This document shows, piece after piece, positions 24,486 through 33,370 of a stretch of DNA of 64,000 bases. How positions within the stretch are numbered: the stretch's first letter is position 1; the number at the start of each line of letters is the position of its first letter. Source of the DNA: Shewanella electrodiphila (GTDB taxonomy: Bacteria; Pseudomonadota; Gammaproteobacteria; Enterobacterales; Shewanellaceae); NCBI RefSeq assembly GCF_023283985.1, contig NZ_JAKIKU010000002.1, forward strand, positions 1-64,000. Reading direction: 5' to 3'. The translations under genes and the position numbers were made by a program. The notes beneath the pieces were generated by a model. That model was not told the origin of the DNA, did not search any database, and saw only the letters and a program-made list of their open reading frames with translations.

Positions 24486-25727
24486 CTATGCATCTCGTGG
24501 TAAGCCTTTCTCAATAGCTCGAACCACTCGCTGTGTCTTACGGCTGATTAACTCGGCATGAGCTTGTGAGTGTTGTTTGAGTGCCCAGTCAATATGTTCA
24601 CTGACCATGTCATCAACTTCATCAGATTGTTTGCGTGCATTAAGTGCGGTCACGATATCATTATTAAAAGGCGCATTACCCAGTGCGACAGCAATATTTC
24701 TGAGCCAGTTTTTATGGCCGATACGTCTTATAGGGCTGCCTTCGGTTAATGACAAAAACTGCTTCTCTGACCAAGCAAATAAGGTTAATAATTCTGGCTG
24801 AATTAACTGATTGCGAATGTGGAAATCGGCTTGCTGAGTTAACGGTGCTTTGGCATTGATAGGACACACGAGTTGGCAATCATCACAACCATAAATACGG
24901 TTACCAATAGCGCGTCGAAACTCTTCAGGAATAGCACCTTGTAGTTCGATAGTTAAATAGGAAATGCATCGCCGACCATCAACCACATTATTGTCAAGAA
25001 TCGCATTGGTAGGGCATGACTTTATGCAGGCTACACAAGTCTTACAGCTTTGATTGAGTGGGATATCAATCGGTAGTGGCAAGTTGATTAACACTTCACC
25101 TAAAAAAAACCAGCTGCCAGCATCGGGGTTTAGTAATAACGAATGTTTACCGGTCCAGCCCAAGCCGGCCTTTTCGGCTAGTGGCCTTTCAAGCACAGGA
25201 GCTGAATCGACAAAAGGTCTAAAATCAATACCTGTCACGCCGATTTGTTGGCAATGGGCAACAATTCTATCACCCAGTTTTTTGAGTTGTTTACGAATTA
25301 ACTTATGATAATCACGGCCACCAGCGTAGCGGGAGATATAACCTAAGTTAGGATTCGATAGGTTACTGGCAAATCCAGCTTCTGGGGGTAAGTAATCCAT
25401 TCTGGCACTTAACACACGTATAGTGCCTGGATGCAGCTCATGGGGGCGCGCACGCATCATGCCATGATTCGCCATATAACTCATTTCACCATGATAACCA
25501 TTATCAAGCCATTGTTGCAGTTTGGGTTCTTCAGCTTTAAGGTCAGTATCCGTAATCCCTAACTGAGCAAAGCCTAATTCCTGCGCCCAGTTTTTTATTT
25601 GTAGCGAAAGCTCAGATAATTCTAGCGAAGTCATCTCACGGCTGAGACTCGATTCAACCGTTAATAATCTTGACGATTCAACAGATGGTTGATGCTCAAT
25701 TTGAGTATCAGTTTTAGAATTTGGCAT
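24486..25727 (-). CDS. queG: epoxyqueuosine reductase QueG
   Basis: A protein of up to 413 residues that reduces epoxyqueuosine to queuosine in tRNA, using cobalamin and two [4Fe-4S] clusters. The clusters are bound by CKTCVACIKSCPTNAI and CDDCQLVCPINAKAPL, in the usual ferredoxin arrangement. The N-terminal region with LGITDTDL and RMDYLPP matches the family. E. coli QueG has 379 residues, so Met32 (near 25634) may be the real start; neither has a strong ribosome site. The need for cobalamin fits the B12 receptor in this window. Its 5' end is close to the GGDEF cluster, but it is a separate unit. Confidence 0.92.
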   Translation of the reverse strand: MPNSKTDTQIEHQPSVESSRLLTVESSLSREMTSLELSELSLQIKNWAQELGFAQLGITDTDLKAEEPKLQQWLDNGYHGEMSYMANHGMMRARPHELHPGTIRVLSARMDYLPPEAGFASNLSNPNLGYISRYAGGRDYHKLIRKQLKKLGDRIVAHCQQIGVTGIDFRPFVDSAPVLERPLAEKAGLGWTGKHSLLLNPDAGSWFFLGEVLINLPLPIDIPLNQSCKTCVACIKSCPTNAILDNNVVDGRRCISYLTIELQGAIPEEFRRAIGNRIYGCDDCQLVCPINAKAPLTQQADFHIRNQLIQPELLTLFAWSEKQFLSLTEGSPIRRIGHKNWLRNIAVALGNAPFNNDIVTALNARKQSDEVDDMVSEHIDWALKQHSQAHAELISRKTQRVVRAIEKGLPRDA

Positions 25728-25780
25728 GCAGGAGTAACAGTGGTTTATGATGACTAAGAGTTATTATACTCGCTATCGCC

Positions 25781-27775
25781 TTAGGCATCATCATGAAAGT
25801 AAACTACCTGATTACGGCCTTGATTTTTTGCTCTATATAACGCCTTATCTGCTTTTTTGATTAACTCTGTCAGGTTGGTTTCATCTTTAAACGTTGCTAC
25901 CCCTGCGCTAATCGTGACAGAAAGGTTTTCGCTAATATGGCTAAAATCAAATGAATGTATGTCATTTAGAATGGACTGGGCTACGTTAATTGCAGCTTGA
26001 GATCGCGTATTGGGTAGCAGTATTAAAAACTCTTCACCACCGACACGACCGATATGACTTCTACCTGTATGACTTTTACGCGTCATAGATGAATGTTGTT
26101 CAGACAAATGGACAACAGATAAGTTTTCTAAGCAAATTTGAGCTACAGCTTTGAGAACTTTATCGCCAGTGTCATGACCATGTTGATCATTAACGAGCTT
26201 AAAGTGATCGATATCGATAGAGATAATAGACAATGGTTGTTGGCGCTCTGACAATCGGGTAAATGCATTTTGTGCATTGCGATAAAAGCTTAATCGATTG
26301 GGTAATTGGGTTAATAAATCGGTTAATGCAAGTTGCTTTAATTGTTGAGACTTTTTATTAAAATAAAGACTAAAAATGATGAGTAATAATACGGATGCAA
26401 AGCCTAGAGCCAGCGTTAAAATTTGCAGCCTTTCATTGTCTTGTTGAATGATGAATTGTTGATCTTTCAACTCGTGATATGCCACTAACTCTGCATTTTC
26501 AGCTTCTATTTTTTCACTATCAAATTTAACCCGCATTTCTGTGCTAGCTTGATTTTCAAGGGCTTTATCTAACTTTAAATGGATTTCATACAGTGCAAGT
26601 TGCGCTTGATAAGCTTGTTGCCACTGTTCCAAAGATTCAAAAATTTCAACCTTGAGTTTAAGTAGCATTTCATGGCCACGTTTATTGTGGTTTTTATTAA
26701 AGCCGACAGTGGCTTTTTCAAGGTGAGGCAGTGCTTCCTTTGTTAACTTTAAGCCATGTTTTGCTTGGGCTTTATATAGATGTAAAAAGCTATAATGGGT
26801 ATCAACCGATGGGCTAATGATGGCTTCGTATTTATATAAATAGTCTAGTGCTGGTTGATACTGTTCAAGTTGGATGAGCGCTGAGGACATATCCACAGCA
26901 ACACGGGCGACAAATGTTGGGTCGCTTTGAGTTTCTTGGTAATAATTATAAATAGCTAAATAGTAATCAGCGGCTTTTTGAAATTCATCAATATCTTCAA
27001 AAGCATACGCCATGTCATTTTTGACTAGCATGACTAGAGCTATTTGATCGCTATCGCTAAAGGCTTTTTCGAGCTGGGAATAATATTTGAGAGCGGTTTC
27101 TGTTTCCCCTAAGCGGCGGTAAGTAATCGCGAGGTCAAGTAAAGTTAAACGTTCTAAAGTCACTAACTTGAGCTTTTGATAACCCTCATAAGCTTGGAGT
27201 AAATTCTTAAGGGCAACTGCGAAATCACCTGTGTAGGAGGCGATTTGACCTAAGATGGAGTAAGCATCTGCTGTCAGGCGCTGATCATTTATTTGCTGTG
27301 CATCAATAAGGGCTTGTTGCACCATCTGGTTGGCATCAGTAATTTCTCCTCGATAGCGAAGTAAGGTCGCCTCGCAAAGTTTGAGGTTGATTCTGATGTC
27401 GACTGGCATCTCAGAGTAACGCTGATAAACATCGGTTAAGAATTTTTGCGCATTTAGGTTTTGTTGTTCTTCTAAAAAATTATACGCTAAGCATTGTTTG
27501 GGCAGTAAGCGGTAAGTACGAGCAATATCGCCATCATCAATAAGCTGCGCCATTTCGTCAATGAGGTTAGGGTAACTAGCATCATTGATATCGCCATTAT
27601 CGATTAATATAAATATCTGTTCAAACTCAGGGTTATCGAATGCTTGAGTCGCTTCGTTAGCCCCTTTTTGTTCTGTTGCAGATACGGGCAAGGTCACGTT
27701 GAAAAAGAGTACAAACGTGATAAGACATACCATTTGGCGTAGGCTACAAATCCGAAGCATCAGAAAGTGCATCAT
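25781..27775 (-). CDS. TPR-GGDEF membrane protein, third of three paralogues
   Basis: A 664-residue protein: signal peptide or anchor near the N terminus, TPR-like repeats over about residues 90-440, one membrane segment (ILTLALGFASVLLLIIFSLYF, about 449-469) and a C-terminal GGDEF domain with DIDHFKLVND and the active motif GGEEF. It should make c-di-GMP. The RxxD inhibitory site normally five residues before GGEEF is missing; an Ser/His-rich insert (SSMTRKSHTGRSH) is in its place. The start overlaps the stop of the preceding gene by four bases (ATGA), so translation is coupled. The TPR part is probably periplasmic and senses an unknown ligand. Confidence 0.85.
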   Translation of the reverse strand: MMHFLMLRICSLRQMVCLITFVLFFNVTLPVSATEQKGANEATQAFDNPEFEQIFILIDNGDINDASYPNLIDEMAQLIDDGDIARTYRLLPKQCLAYNFLEEQQNLNAQKFLTDVYQRYSEMPVDIRINLKLCEATLLRYRGEITDANQMVQQALIDAQQINDQRLTADAYSILGQIASYTGDFAVALKNLLQAYEGYQKLKLVTLERLTLLDLAITYRRLGETETALKYYSQLEKAFSDSDQIALVMLVKNDMAYAFEDIDEFQKAADYYLAIYNYYQETQSDPTFVARVAVDMSSALIQLEQYQPALDYLYKYEAIISPSVDTHYSFLHLYKAQAKHGLKLTKEALPHLEKATVGFNKNHNKRGHEMLLKLKVEIFESLEQWQQAYQAQLALYEIHLKLDKALENQASTEMRVKFDSEKIEAENAELVAYHELKDQQFIIQQDNERLQILTLALGFASVLLLIIFSLYFNKKSQQLKQLALTDLLTQLPNRLSFYRNAQNAFTRLSERQQPLSIISIDIDHFKLVNDQHGHDTGDKVLKAVAQICLENLSVVHLSEQHSSMTRKSHTGRSHIGRVGGEEFLILLPNTRSQAAINVAQSILNDIHSFDFSHISENLSVTISAGVATFKDETNLTELIKKADKALYRAKNQGRNQVVYFHDDA

Positions 27776-29697
27776 TGACCGTCCTCTCGCTGAAAATCAA
27801 CTGGACTTTGATAATTCACATAGCCATCTCGGCCTGCATTTTTGGCTTGATAAAGTGCGATATCTGCTTTTTTAAGTAATGGGGAAATACTTGTTTCATT
27901 GCTTGTTGTTGCAATGCCGATACTGACAGTAAAACATTCGCTCATAGACAATGAATCAGTATCAATTAACTTAACTTGATTGTTTACTCTTCTAGCCAAA
28001 CTTATCGCATCTTCAGCTTGCGCATTAGGCATAAGTAGGAGGAATTCTTCACCTCCTATTCGGGCCAAGGTGTCTTCTTTACGGCAAACTTCACTGATAG
28101 TGTGGGCGATTAACTGCAATGATATATCACCGACATCATGACCATAATTATCATTAACCGCTTTAAAGTGGTCGACATCGATCAGTAGAATCGAAAATGC
28201 CTGCTGTTTTCGAAATAAATGCTTAGTCACTTTATAAGCATAAAGTCGATTTGGCACCTCGGTTAACGGATCGATTAATGCTAACTGTTTATATTGTATA
28301 GACTTTCTAATTAATTTTATAAAGAAGAACGCTAATATCACCAGCAAAATAAAGGTTAAGGCTATAGCGACATATTGCAGCTGCTGTTTCTTTGTTAAGG
28401 CTTCAAGCTGAGTGGCTTTTAGGGTTTGAAATTCAATCAATTGTTTTTGTTGTTTTTCAAGTTGGTGTGAGTCAAAGCGGATACGCATTTCTGAGTTAAA
28501 CGTCGCCCAAGCGGCTTCATCCATTTGATTGTGAACAGTAAGAAATTCATGGTGCCAATGGTTTGCTGATTTAAAGTCGCCTTTTTCGGCAAATAACTCA
28601 GCAATGATGGGATAGATAATTGTTAACCCTTTCTTATTGTTATATTTGTCAAAACTGTTCTTTGCTTGATTAAAATGCTCGATTGCTTCCAGGTATCGTC
28701 CTTGGTGTAACCGTAATTCGAGGTAATAGGCATGCATATAGCCGAAGTGAGAGTAATTAATTGGCGTAATTAAAGGCTGTGCTTGATTTAGCCAACGCTC
28801 AGCTTCATCTAAACGATTTAGTTTAATGAGCGGAGCTGACATATCTACCGCCATTTCTGCTGCGTATAAGGGATTATTAGCAGTATTGGCCACAGCATAT
28901 ATTTTTTCAAAGTAATCAAGAGACTCTTGATAATCGCCGTTATCTAGCTTGATGTAAGCTAATGACTGCTCGACGATAGCCAGTAAGTTAGGTTTATCAT
29001 TTTTGGTGAAATGCTCTTCAACAATATTGTAGTAATAGAGGGCTTTTTTGTTATCGCCTAAGCGTCGATATGAACTTGCTAGAGAGATAATATTAATATT
29101 GGCAGTGTTCCAATACCCAAGTTGCTGATATAGCTCAAAAGACAATGACAAATTGTCAATTGCACCTATAAATTGCCCTTTAAATAAGCTTAACTGACCA
29201 ATAGAGAAGTACGCATCAGCAGTTAATTTTGCATCTTGTAGTGTTTGTACTTGAGTTAACACATCTTGATTAATTTGAGCTGCTTGCTGCAAATCGCCTA
29301 AATACATAAAAGCTCTTGCGCGGCACAAATTTAATAACACAGGTGTAGAGGGGACCGAAAAGCTTCTTGATGCTAAGTCATCAGTTTCATTTACAAAATC
29401 TTGTAGCTGATCTGGCTCGCCGGAAGGAATATGCGGGCAGGTTAGTGTTTTATACTGCTGCCATCTTTGGTGGTCATCCTCAGCAATCAAGGCTTTAAGT
29501 TCTAGTAGTTTTTCATCAATATATAATGAGCTCGTCAGTTGATCACTTTCAAACTGACTAAACAATTCATCAGCTGCTTCATTTTCTAAAGTATTTGCAT
29601 CGGCTTTAAATGGTAATTGGCCGACAAACATTAAAATAAATAAAACTAAACCGATGAGGTAGTGTGTATTTTTGCGACAACGAATAAGTTTCTGCAA
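27772..29697 (-). CDS. TPR-GGDEF membrane protein, second of three paralogues
   Basis: A 641-residue protein with the same architecture as its neighbours: N-terminal hydrophobic segment (IGLVLFILMFVGQLP), TPR-like repeats, a membrane segment (VAIALTFILLVILAFFFIKL, about 444-463) and GGDEF. The catalytic signatures are DVDHFKAVND and GGEEF, and RKED occupies the RxxD inhibitory site, so c-di-GMP product feedback is expected. It lies 6 bp after the first paralogue and overlaps the third by 4 bp, so all three are made from one transcript. Confidence 0.87.
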   Translation of the reverse strand: MQKLIRCRKNTHYLIGLVLFILMFVGQLPFKADANTLENEAADELFSQFESDQLTSSLYIDEKLLELKALIAEDDHQRWQQYKTLTCPHIPSGEPDQLQDFVNETDDLASRSFSVPSTPVLLNLCRARAFMYLGDLQQAAQINQDVLTQVQTLQDAKLTADAYFSIGQLSLFKGQFIGAIDNLSLSFELYQQLGYWNTANINIISLASSYRRLGDNKKALYYYNIVEEHFTKNDKPNLLAIVEQSLAYIKLDNGDYQESLDYFEKIYAVANTANNPLYAAEMAVDMSAPLIKLNRLDEAERWLNQAQPLITPINYSHFGYMHAYYLELRLHQGRYLEAIEHFNQAKNSFDKYNNKKGLTIIYPIIAELFAEKGDFKSANHWHHEFLTVHNQMDEAAWATFNSEMRIRFDSHQLEKQQKQLIEFQTLKATQLEALTKKQQLQYVAIALTFILLVILAFFFIKLIRKSIQYKQLALIDPLTEVPNRLYAYKVTKHLFRKQQAFSILLIDVDHFKAVNDNYGHDVGDISLQLIAHTISEVCRKEDTLARIGGEEFLLLMPNAQAEDAISLARRVNNQVKLIDTDSLSMSECFTVSIGIATTSNETSISPLLKKADIALYQAKNAGRDGYVNYQSPVDFQREDGQ

Positions 29698-29703
29698 GGT
29701 GAT

Positions 29704-31662
29704 TTATACCGTCTTAACGCAGTTTCTACCTGCTGACTTTGCTTGGTAAAGTGCATTATCAACTCGCAATAATAATGCTTCCAATTTGTTCTCATTGTTA
29801 AACTGGCTGACACCAGCACTGATTGTTTGGTTAAGCTCTGGCGATATAGCATGCCAATCGGCATCAGCAATTTTATTGACTAATCTCTCGGCTATTTCTT
29901 TAGCCTGTTGCTCATTAGCACCAGGTAATAGAACCAAAAACTCTTCACCACCCACGCGGCCGACCGTATCAGATTTACGCATTAATTTTCGTGATACTTC
30001 TGCCATTAATACCAATACTTTATCACCAATATCATGACCTAAGCTATCGTTTACTTTCTTGAAATGATCAGCGTCAAATGAGATTAACGAAAAGTGAGTG
30101 CTATCTTTACGTGCTTGTTCTATATAGTCTTTTGCTAAGTTATATGTTTGACGACGATTAGCTAATTGTGTGAGCTCGTCAGTTAATGCGAGACTTTTAA
30201 ATAATTGTTTTCTTTTAACTTGCTTAGCGGCATAAAAAGTCATAATGATTAAAATTATTGCTACAAGAAAGATAATCACTTGCTGTAATTCTTTATTTTT
30301 TTCCAATACTTTTAATTCTTGTTCTTTAACTCGCTGCAATGCTTGTAAAGTTTGATTCTCTGATTCTATTTTACCGGTGTTAAAGCGTGCTCGCATTTCG
30401 CTATTGCGATTACTTAAGCTTTTCTGATCAAGTTTAAGATGCAGTTGCAAATAATCTGACAAGGCTTCATGGGCTGACTGATAGTCTTCTAAAACCAGGT
30501 AGATTTTATTTCGTAGAGTATAAACTTGGCTTAAGCCACGTTCATTATTACTGACATCAAATGCGGTTTCAGCCTCTTGTGCAAAACTCAATGCTTGCTC
30601 GGGTTGATGTTTGAGTAATGCAGCTTGTGCTCTAAAGAGTTTCATAAAACTGAATAACCCATCGATTTCTTTAGTGATGATTTTTTCGGCATTATCTAAG
30701 GTTTCAATAGCGGCATCAACTTGACCTAGTTTTAATTGAACTCCCGCAATATCAATGCCAGCACCCGCAGTGAGGATAGGTTTGTCTTGTTTATTCCAGT
30801 AATGATAACTTTTTTCAAATCGTTCTAGCGCAAGTTCGTTTTTCCCAAGTTCTTCGTAGGAATAAGCAATCTGAGTATTGATGTCGATAGCATCCATTAG
30901 CTGATTGTTATCTAAATAGGCTTTTTCAAGTTTCTCCTGATAGGACAGTGCCATTTGTGGATCGCCAAAGCGGCGGTAACTATTGGCTATTTCACTTAAG
31001 TTTACTCTGGCCCAATAGTTTAACTTGAGTTGCTCATACATTGACTGCGCAGGGATTAAATCTTCCAAAGCCCCTGTGTAATCACCTTCATAAGACAACA
31101 TAGCACCTCGTAAACTCCTACCATCGGCGATTAAGCGCAGGTTTTCAATTTGATAGGCTTCTTGTATTGCTGCGTCGTAATCAAGTTTGGCTTGTTTTGG
31201 ATTGCCTGAGTATTGGTAGTAAGATGCACGGCAAAGTAATAGTTCTGTATGCAGCGTTGACGGGTAGCTTTTTTGATGACGCAGCATCAAGTCTTCTGCA
31301 TGCTTTATTGCTTGTTGAAATTCTTCAGAGGTTTCTGATGGGTGGTACCAGCAATGCAATGGAATGAGCTTTTCTTGTTGCTTGAGATCTTCTTGAGGAA
31401 TTAGGGTTTCGAGCTCAATTATATAACCGGCTAGTTTTTCAAGATCACCTTCTTCACCCTCATCGAATATATCAAATAAATGATCAATTCTTTGCTGATT
31501 GTTAATGTCATTGGCATTAGCTGAAACAGTGTTAATTGCAAAACACAAGGATATAGCTAATACAAAGTGCAGCAGGGTTTTAATCGAATAGTTCTCATAT
31601 AGGTTTCTATGCCTAGCATTATTATGACATATAATTTGGTTTGTACAATTAAAGCCACTCAA
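29704..31662 (-). CDS. TPR-GGDEF membrane protein, first of three paralogues
   Basis: A protein of up to 652 residues with signal-peptide-like IKTLLHFVLAISLCFA, TPR-like repeats, a membrane segment (VIIFLVAIILIIMTFYAA) and GGDEF with DADHFKKVND and GGEEF; RKSD fits the inhibitory site. The start is uncertain: the frame opens with TTG at 31662 without a ribosome site, there is no in-frame ATG before the signal peptide, and an ATT at 31582-31584 sits exactly where the signal peptide should start. An out-of-frame ATG at about 31594 suggests either a non-canonical start or an indel. Functionally it should be an active, feedback-controlled cyclase. Confidence 0.83.
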   Translation of the reverse strand: MSGFNCTNQIICHNNARHRNLYENYSIKTLLHFVLAISLCFAINTVSANANDINNQQRIDHLFDIFDEGEEGDLEKLAGYIIELETLIPQEDLKQQEKLIPLHCWYHPSETSEEFQQAIKHAEDLMLRHQKSYPSTLHTELLLCRASYYQYSGNPKQAKLDYDAAIQEAYQIENLRLIADGRSLRGAMLSYEGDYTGALEDLIPAQSMYEQLKLNYWARVNLSEIANSYRRFGDPQMALSYQEKLEKAYLDNNQLMDAIDINTQIAYSYEELGKNELALERFEKSYHYWNKQDKPILTAGAGIDIAGVQLKLGQVDAAIETLDNAEKIITKEIDGLFSFMKLFRAQAALLKHQPEQALSFAQEAETAFDVSNNERGLSQVYTLRNKIYLVLEDYQSAHEALSDYLQLHLKLDQKSLSNRNSEMRARFNTGKIESENQTLQALQRVKEQELKVLEKNKELQQVIIFLVAIILIIMTFYAAKQVKRKQLFKSLALTDELTQLANRRQTYNLAKDYIEQARKDSTHFSLISFDADHFKKVNDSLGHDIGDKVLVLMAEVSRKLMRKSDTVGRVGGEEFLVLLPGANEQQAKEIAERLVNKIADADWHAISPELNQTISAGVSQFNNENKLEALLLRVDNALYQAKSAGRNCVKTV

Positions 31663-32123
31663 TGGGTTATTTGTATCTAAATGATCGATAAATTAAGCCA
31701 AATTAGGGTCTTAATGTTATCAAAGTAACAATGCTTATTGATGCAAAGGTTAAAATCAGCTGAATGAAATGAGAACGACTAGTCAGGTGTGTACTCACTT
31801 TGATAGTCTCTTATTTCATGTTTACTTGTTGATATGTCATTTAGCAATGAAAGACATTTAATCCAACCTTTCTGAGAACACGTTCGTAAGAATGTAGTCT
31901 ATGCACAATGGACTTAGATAAAGGTTAATCAAACCGTTATAAAGTCAATTTAACAGCCAATTCCGTATATTACTTAATTGTACTTCTTTGGATATATAAT
32001 GGCGCTTTACTGAATGAGTTGAAGCCATTAAGGTATGCCGCCTTTGCAGGATATACATTTATAGCAAACATCTCAGTAGCATTTGAATTTCAGCGGCACT
32101 ATTAATTAAGAGAGAAATATACA
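31663..32123. other. intergenic region upstream of the TPR-GGDEF genes
   Basis: About 460 bp between divergent genes, AT-rich, with no gene I can support. It must carry promoters for both the GGDEF operon and the DUF3069 gene. No operator or riboswitch was recognised. Confidence 0.5.
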
Positions 32124-32558
32124 ATGAGTCATGTGACAGAAGAATATAAAGCAACAGCAAAGCAGGTGTCTTTTAATGTAGCCAATAAAGTACTGCCAAT
32201 GGATAAATTACCAGAGACATTACTTGAAGCTTACGAAGGCTTGTTTAAAGAGTTAATTGAAGATAATGCTGGCTTGTTTAATAAAAGTTGGCAAGCCATG
32301 CCGGCAAGTGCGCAAAAATTGATGCCACAAGCTGAGTTCCATGGTTTTTATATTGCGAATGCGTGGATGCAGTTAAGCCGAGTAGCTCAAGAGATTGCAG
32401 ACGATGCAGATTCTGACGAAGCGATTGATGAAAAAGAATATGACGGTGTATTTGGTCGTTTAGCTGAGCAATCACTGAAAGAAAGTATTAGAAAGTTAAA
32501 AAAAGCCCGAACGGATCGTTCGATGTTGAATAGTTTTAAACAAGTTATGTCGGCATAA
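32124..32558 (+). CDS. DUF3069-like cytoplasmic protein
   Basis: A 144-residue helical acidic protein. The central block SWQAMPASAQKLMPQAEFHGFYIANAWMQLS, given here in part, resembles the DUF3069 family known from Shewanella and Vibrio. No signal, membrane segment or catalytic motif is visible. The start follows GAGAGAAATATACA. It ends 28 bp before the Crp-like regulator and may be co-transcribed with it. Function unknown. Confidence 0.55.
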   Translation: MSHVTEEYKATAKQVSFNVANKVLPMDKLPETLLEAYEGLFKELIEDNAGLFNKSWQAMPASAQKLMPQAEFHGFYIANAWMQLSRVAQEIADDADSDEAIDEKEYDGVFGRLAEQSLKESIRKLKKARTDRSMLNSFKQVMSA

Positions 32559-32586
32559 CTTGTTATAGCAAATGTTTGGAAACCCA

Positions 32587-33270
32587 ATGACATCAATATT
32601 AGCCCACCAAATCAGTTGGCCTTGTGAACTAAGCGAGCAAACCAAAGCTGAGATTTTAGATCTTGCCATTGAGCTTGAGGGCATTGAGAAATATTCTACT
32701 TTATTAGATTGTGATCATCAGCGTGGACTATTTTATTGTGCACAGGGGCTGGGAACATTTGCGACCACAAGTTTAGATAATCGCCCATTGGCCAGTTTCA
32801 TATTTGGCAAACAAATGTGGGTTGGCGCTGTGGCGATTGAGATTTTCCCTAAAATTAATTTATATACTTGCGAGCTTGAACCTATTAGAAGTTTATTTTT
32901 CCCTAAAAAGGATTTAAATGAACTAGCAAAAACTAACGGTGAAATTTATAAACTGTTATATAGCATCATGCGCACGAATACCCCTAAGCTTGTTCAAGGC
33001 ATGCATTTATCTTTTTATGGTATAGAAGAGCGCATAGCATTTTTCTTACTTGAACTCGCTCGCAGTAAAAAGAATACGGATTTACCTAGAATTGAAATTA
33101 AAATTACTCAGCAGCAATTAAGTGAAATTGCTAATGTCAGCCGCCCTAGAGTCAATGAAGTGTTGAATAAGTTTTCTCAGCGAGAGCTTATTGAATTAGT
33201 CCGTGGCAAGATGATTATCAGTAACTACGCTGGTTTAAATAAAGCATTAGAAGATAAAGTCGTCATGTAA
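32587..33270 (+). CDS. Crp/Fnr-family transcription regulator
   Basis: A 227-residue regulator with a cyclic-nucleotide-binding-like N-terminal domain and a winged helix-turn-helix at the C terminus (TQQQLSEIANVSRPRVNEVLNKF, about residues 172-194). The dimerisation helix (IEERIAFFLLELA) is clear. The N-terminal domain lacks the FNR cysteines and the typical cAMP-binding Arg/Glu pair, so its ligand is unknown. ATG 32587, six bases after GGA, is preferred to 32572. It is the second gene after DUF3069 and ends at a strong terminator. Confidence 0.8.
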   Translation: MTSILAHQISWPCELSEQTKAEILDLAIELEGIEKYSTLLDCDHQRGLFYCAQGLGTFATTSLDNRPLASFIFGKQMWVGAVAIEIFPKINLYTCELEPIRSLFFPKKDLNELAKTNGEIYKLLYSIMRTNTPKLVQGMHLSFYGIEERIAFFLLELARSKKNTDLPRIEIKITQQQLSEIANVSRPRVNEVLNKFSQRELIELVRGKMIISNYAGLNKALEDKVVM

Positions 33271-33290
33271 TCGATGGTTTTACCTAAAAG

Positions 33291-33317
33291 AAAAGCCTAG
33301 CATTTGCTAGGCTTTTT
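33291..33317 (+). terminator. terminator after the Crp-like gene
   Basis: AAAAGCCTAGC and GCTAGGCTTTTT pair around ATTT. It lies between convergent genes. Confidence 0.9.
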
Positions 33318-33370
33318 CGTTTCGTAAGGTGCTGGTGTTAAGTAAAACCCAAACCTTAAACTTAAGTCAT

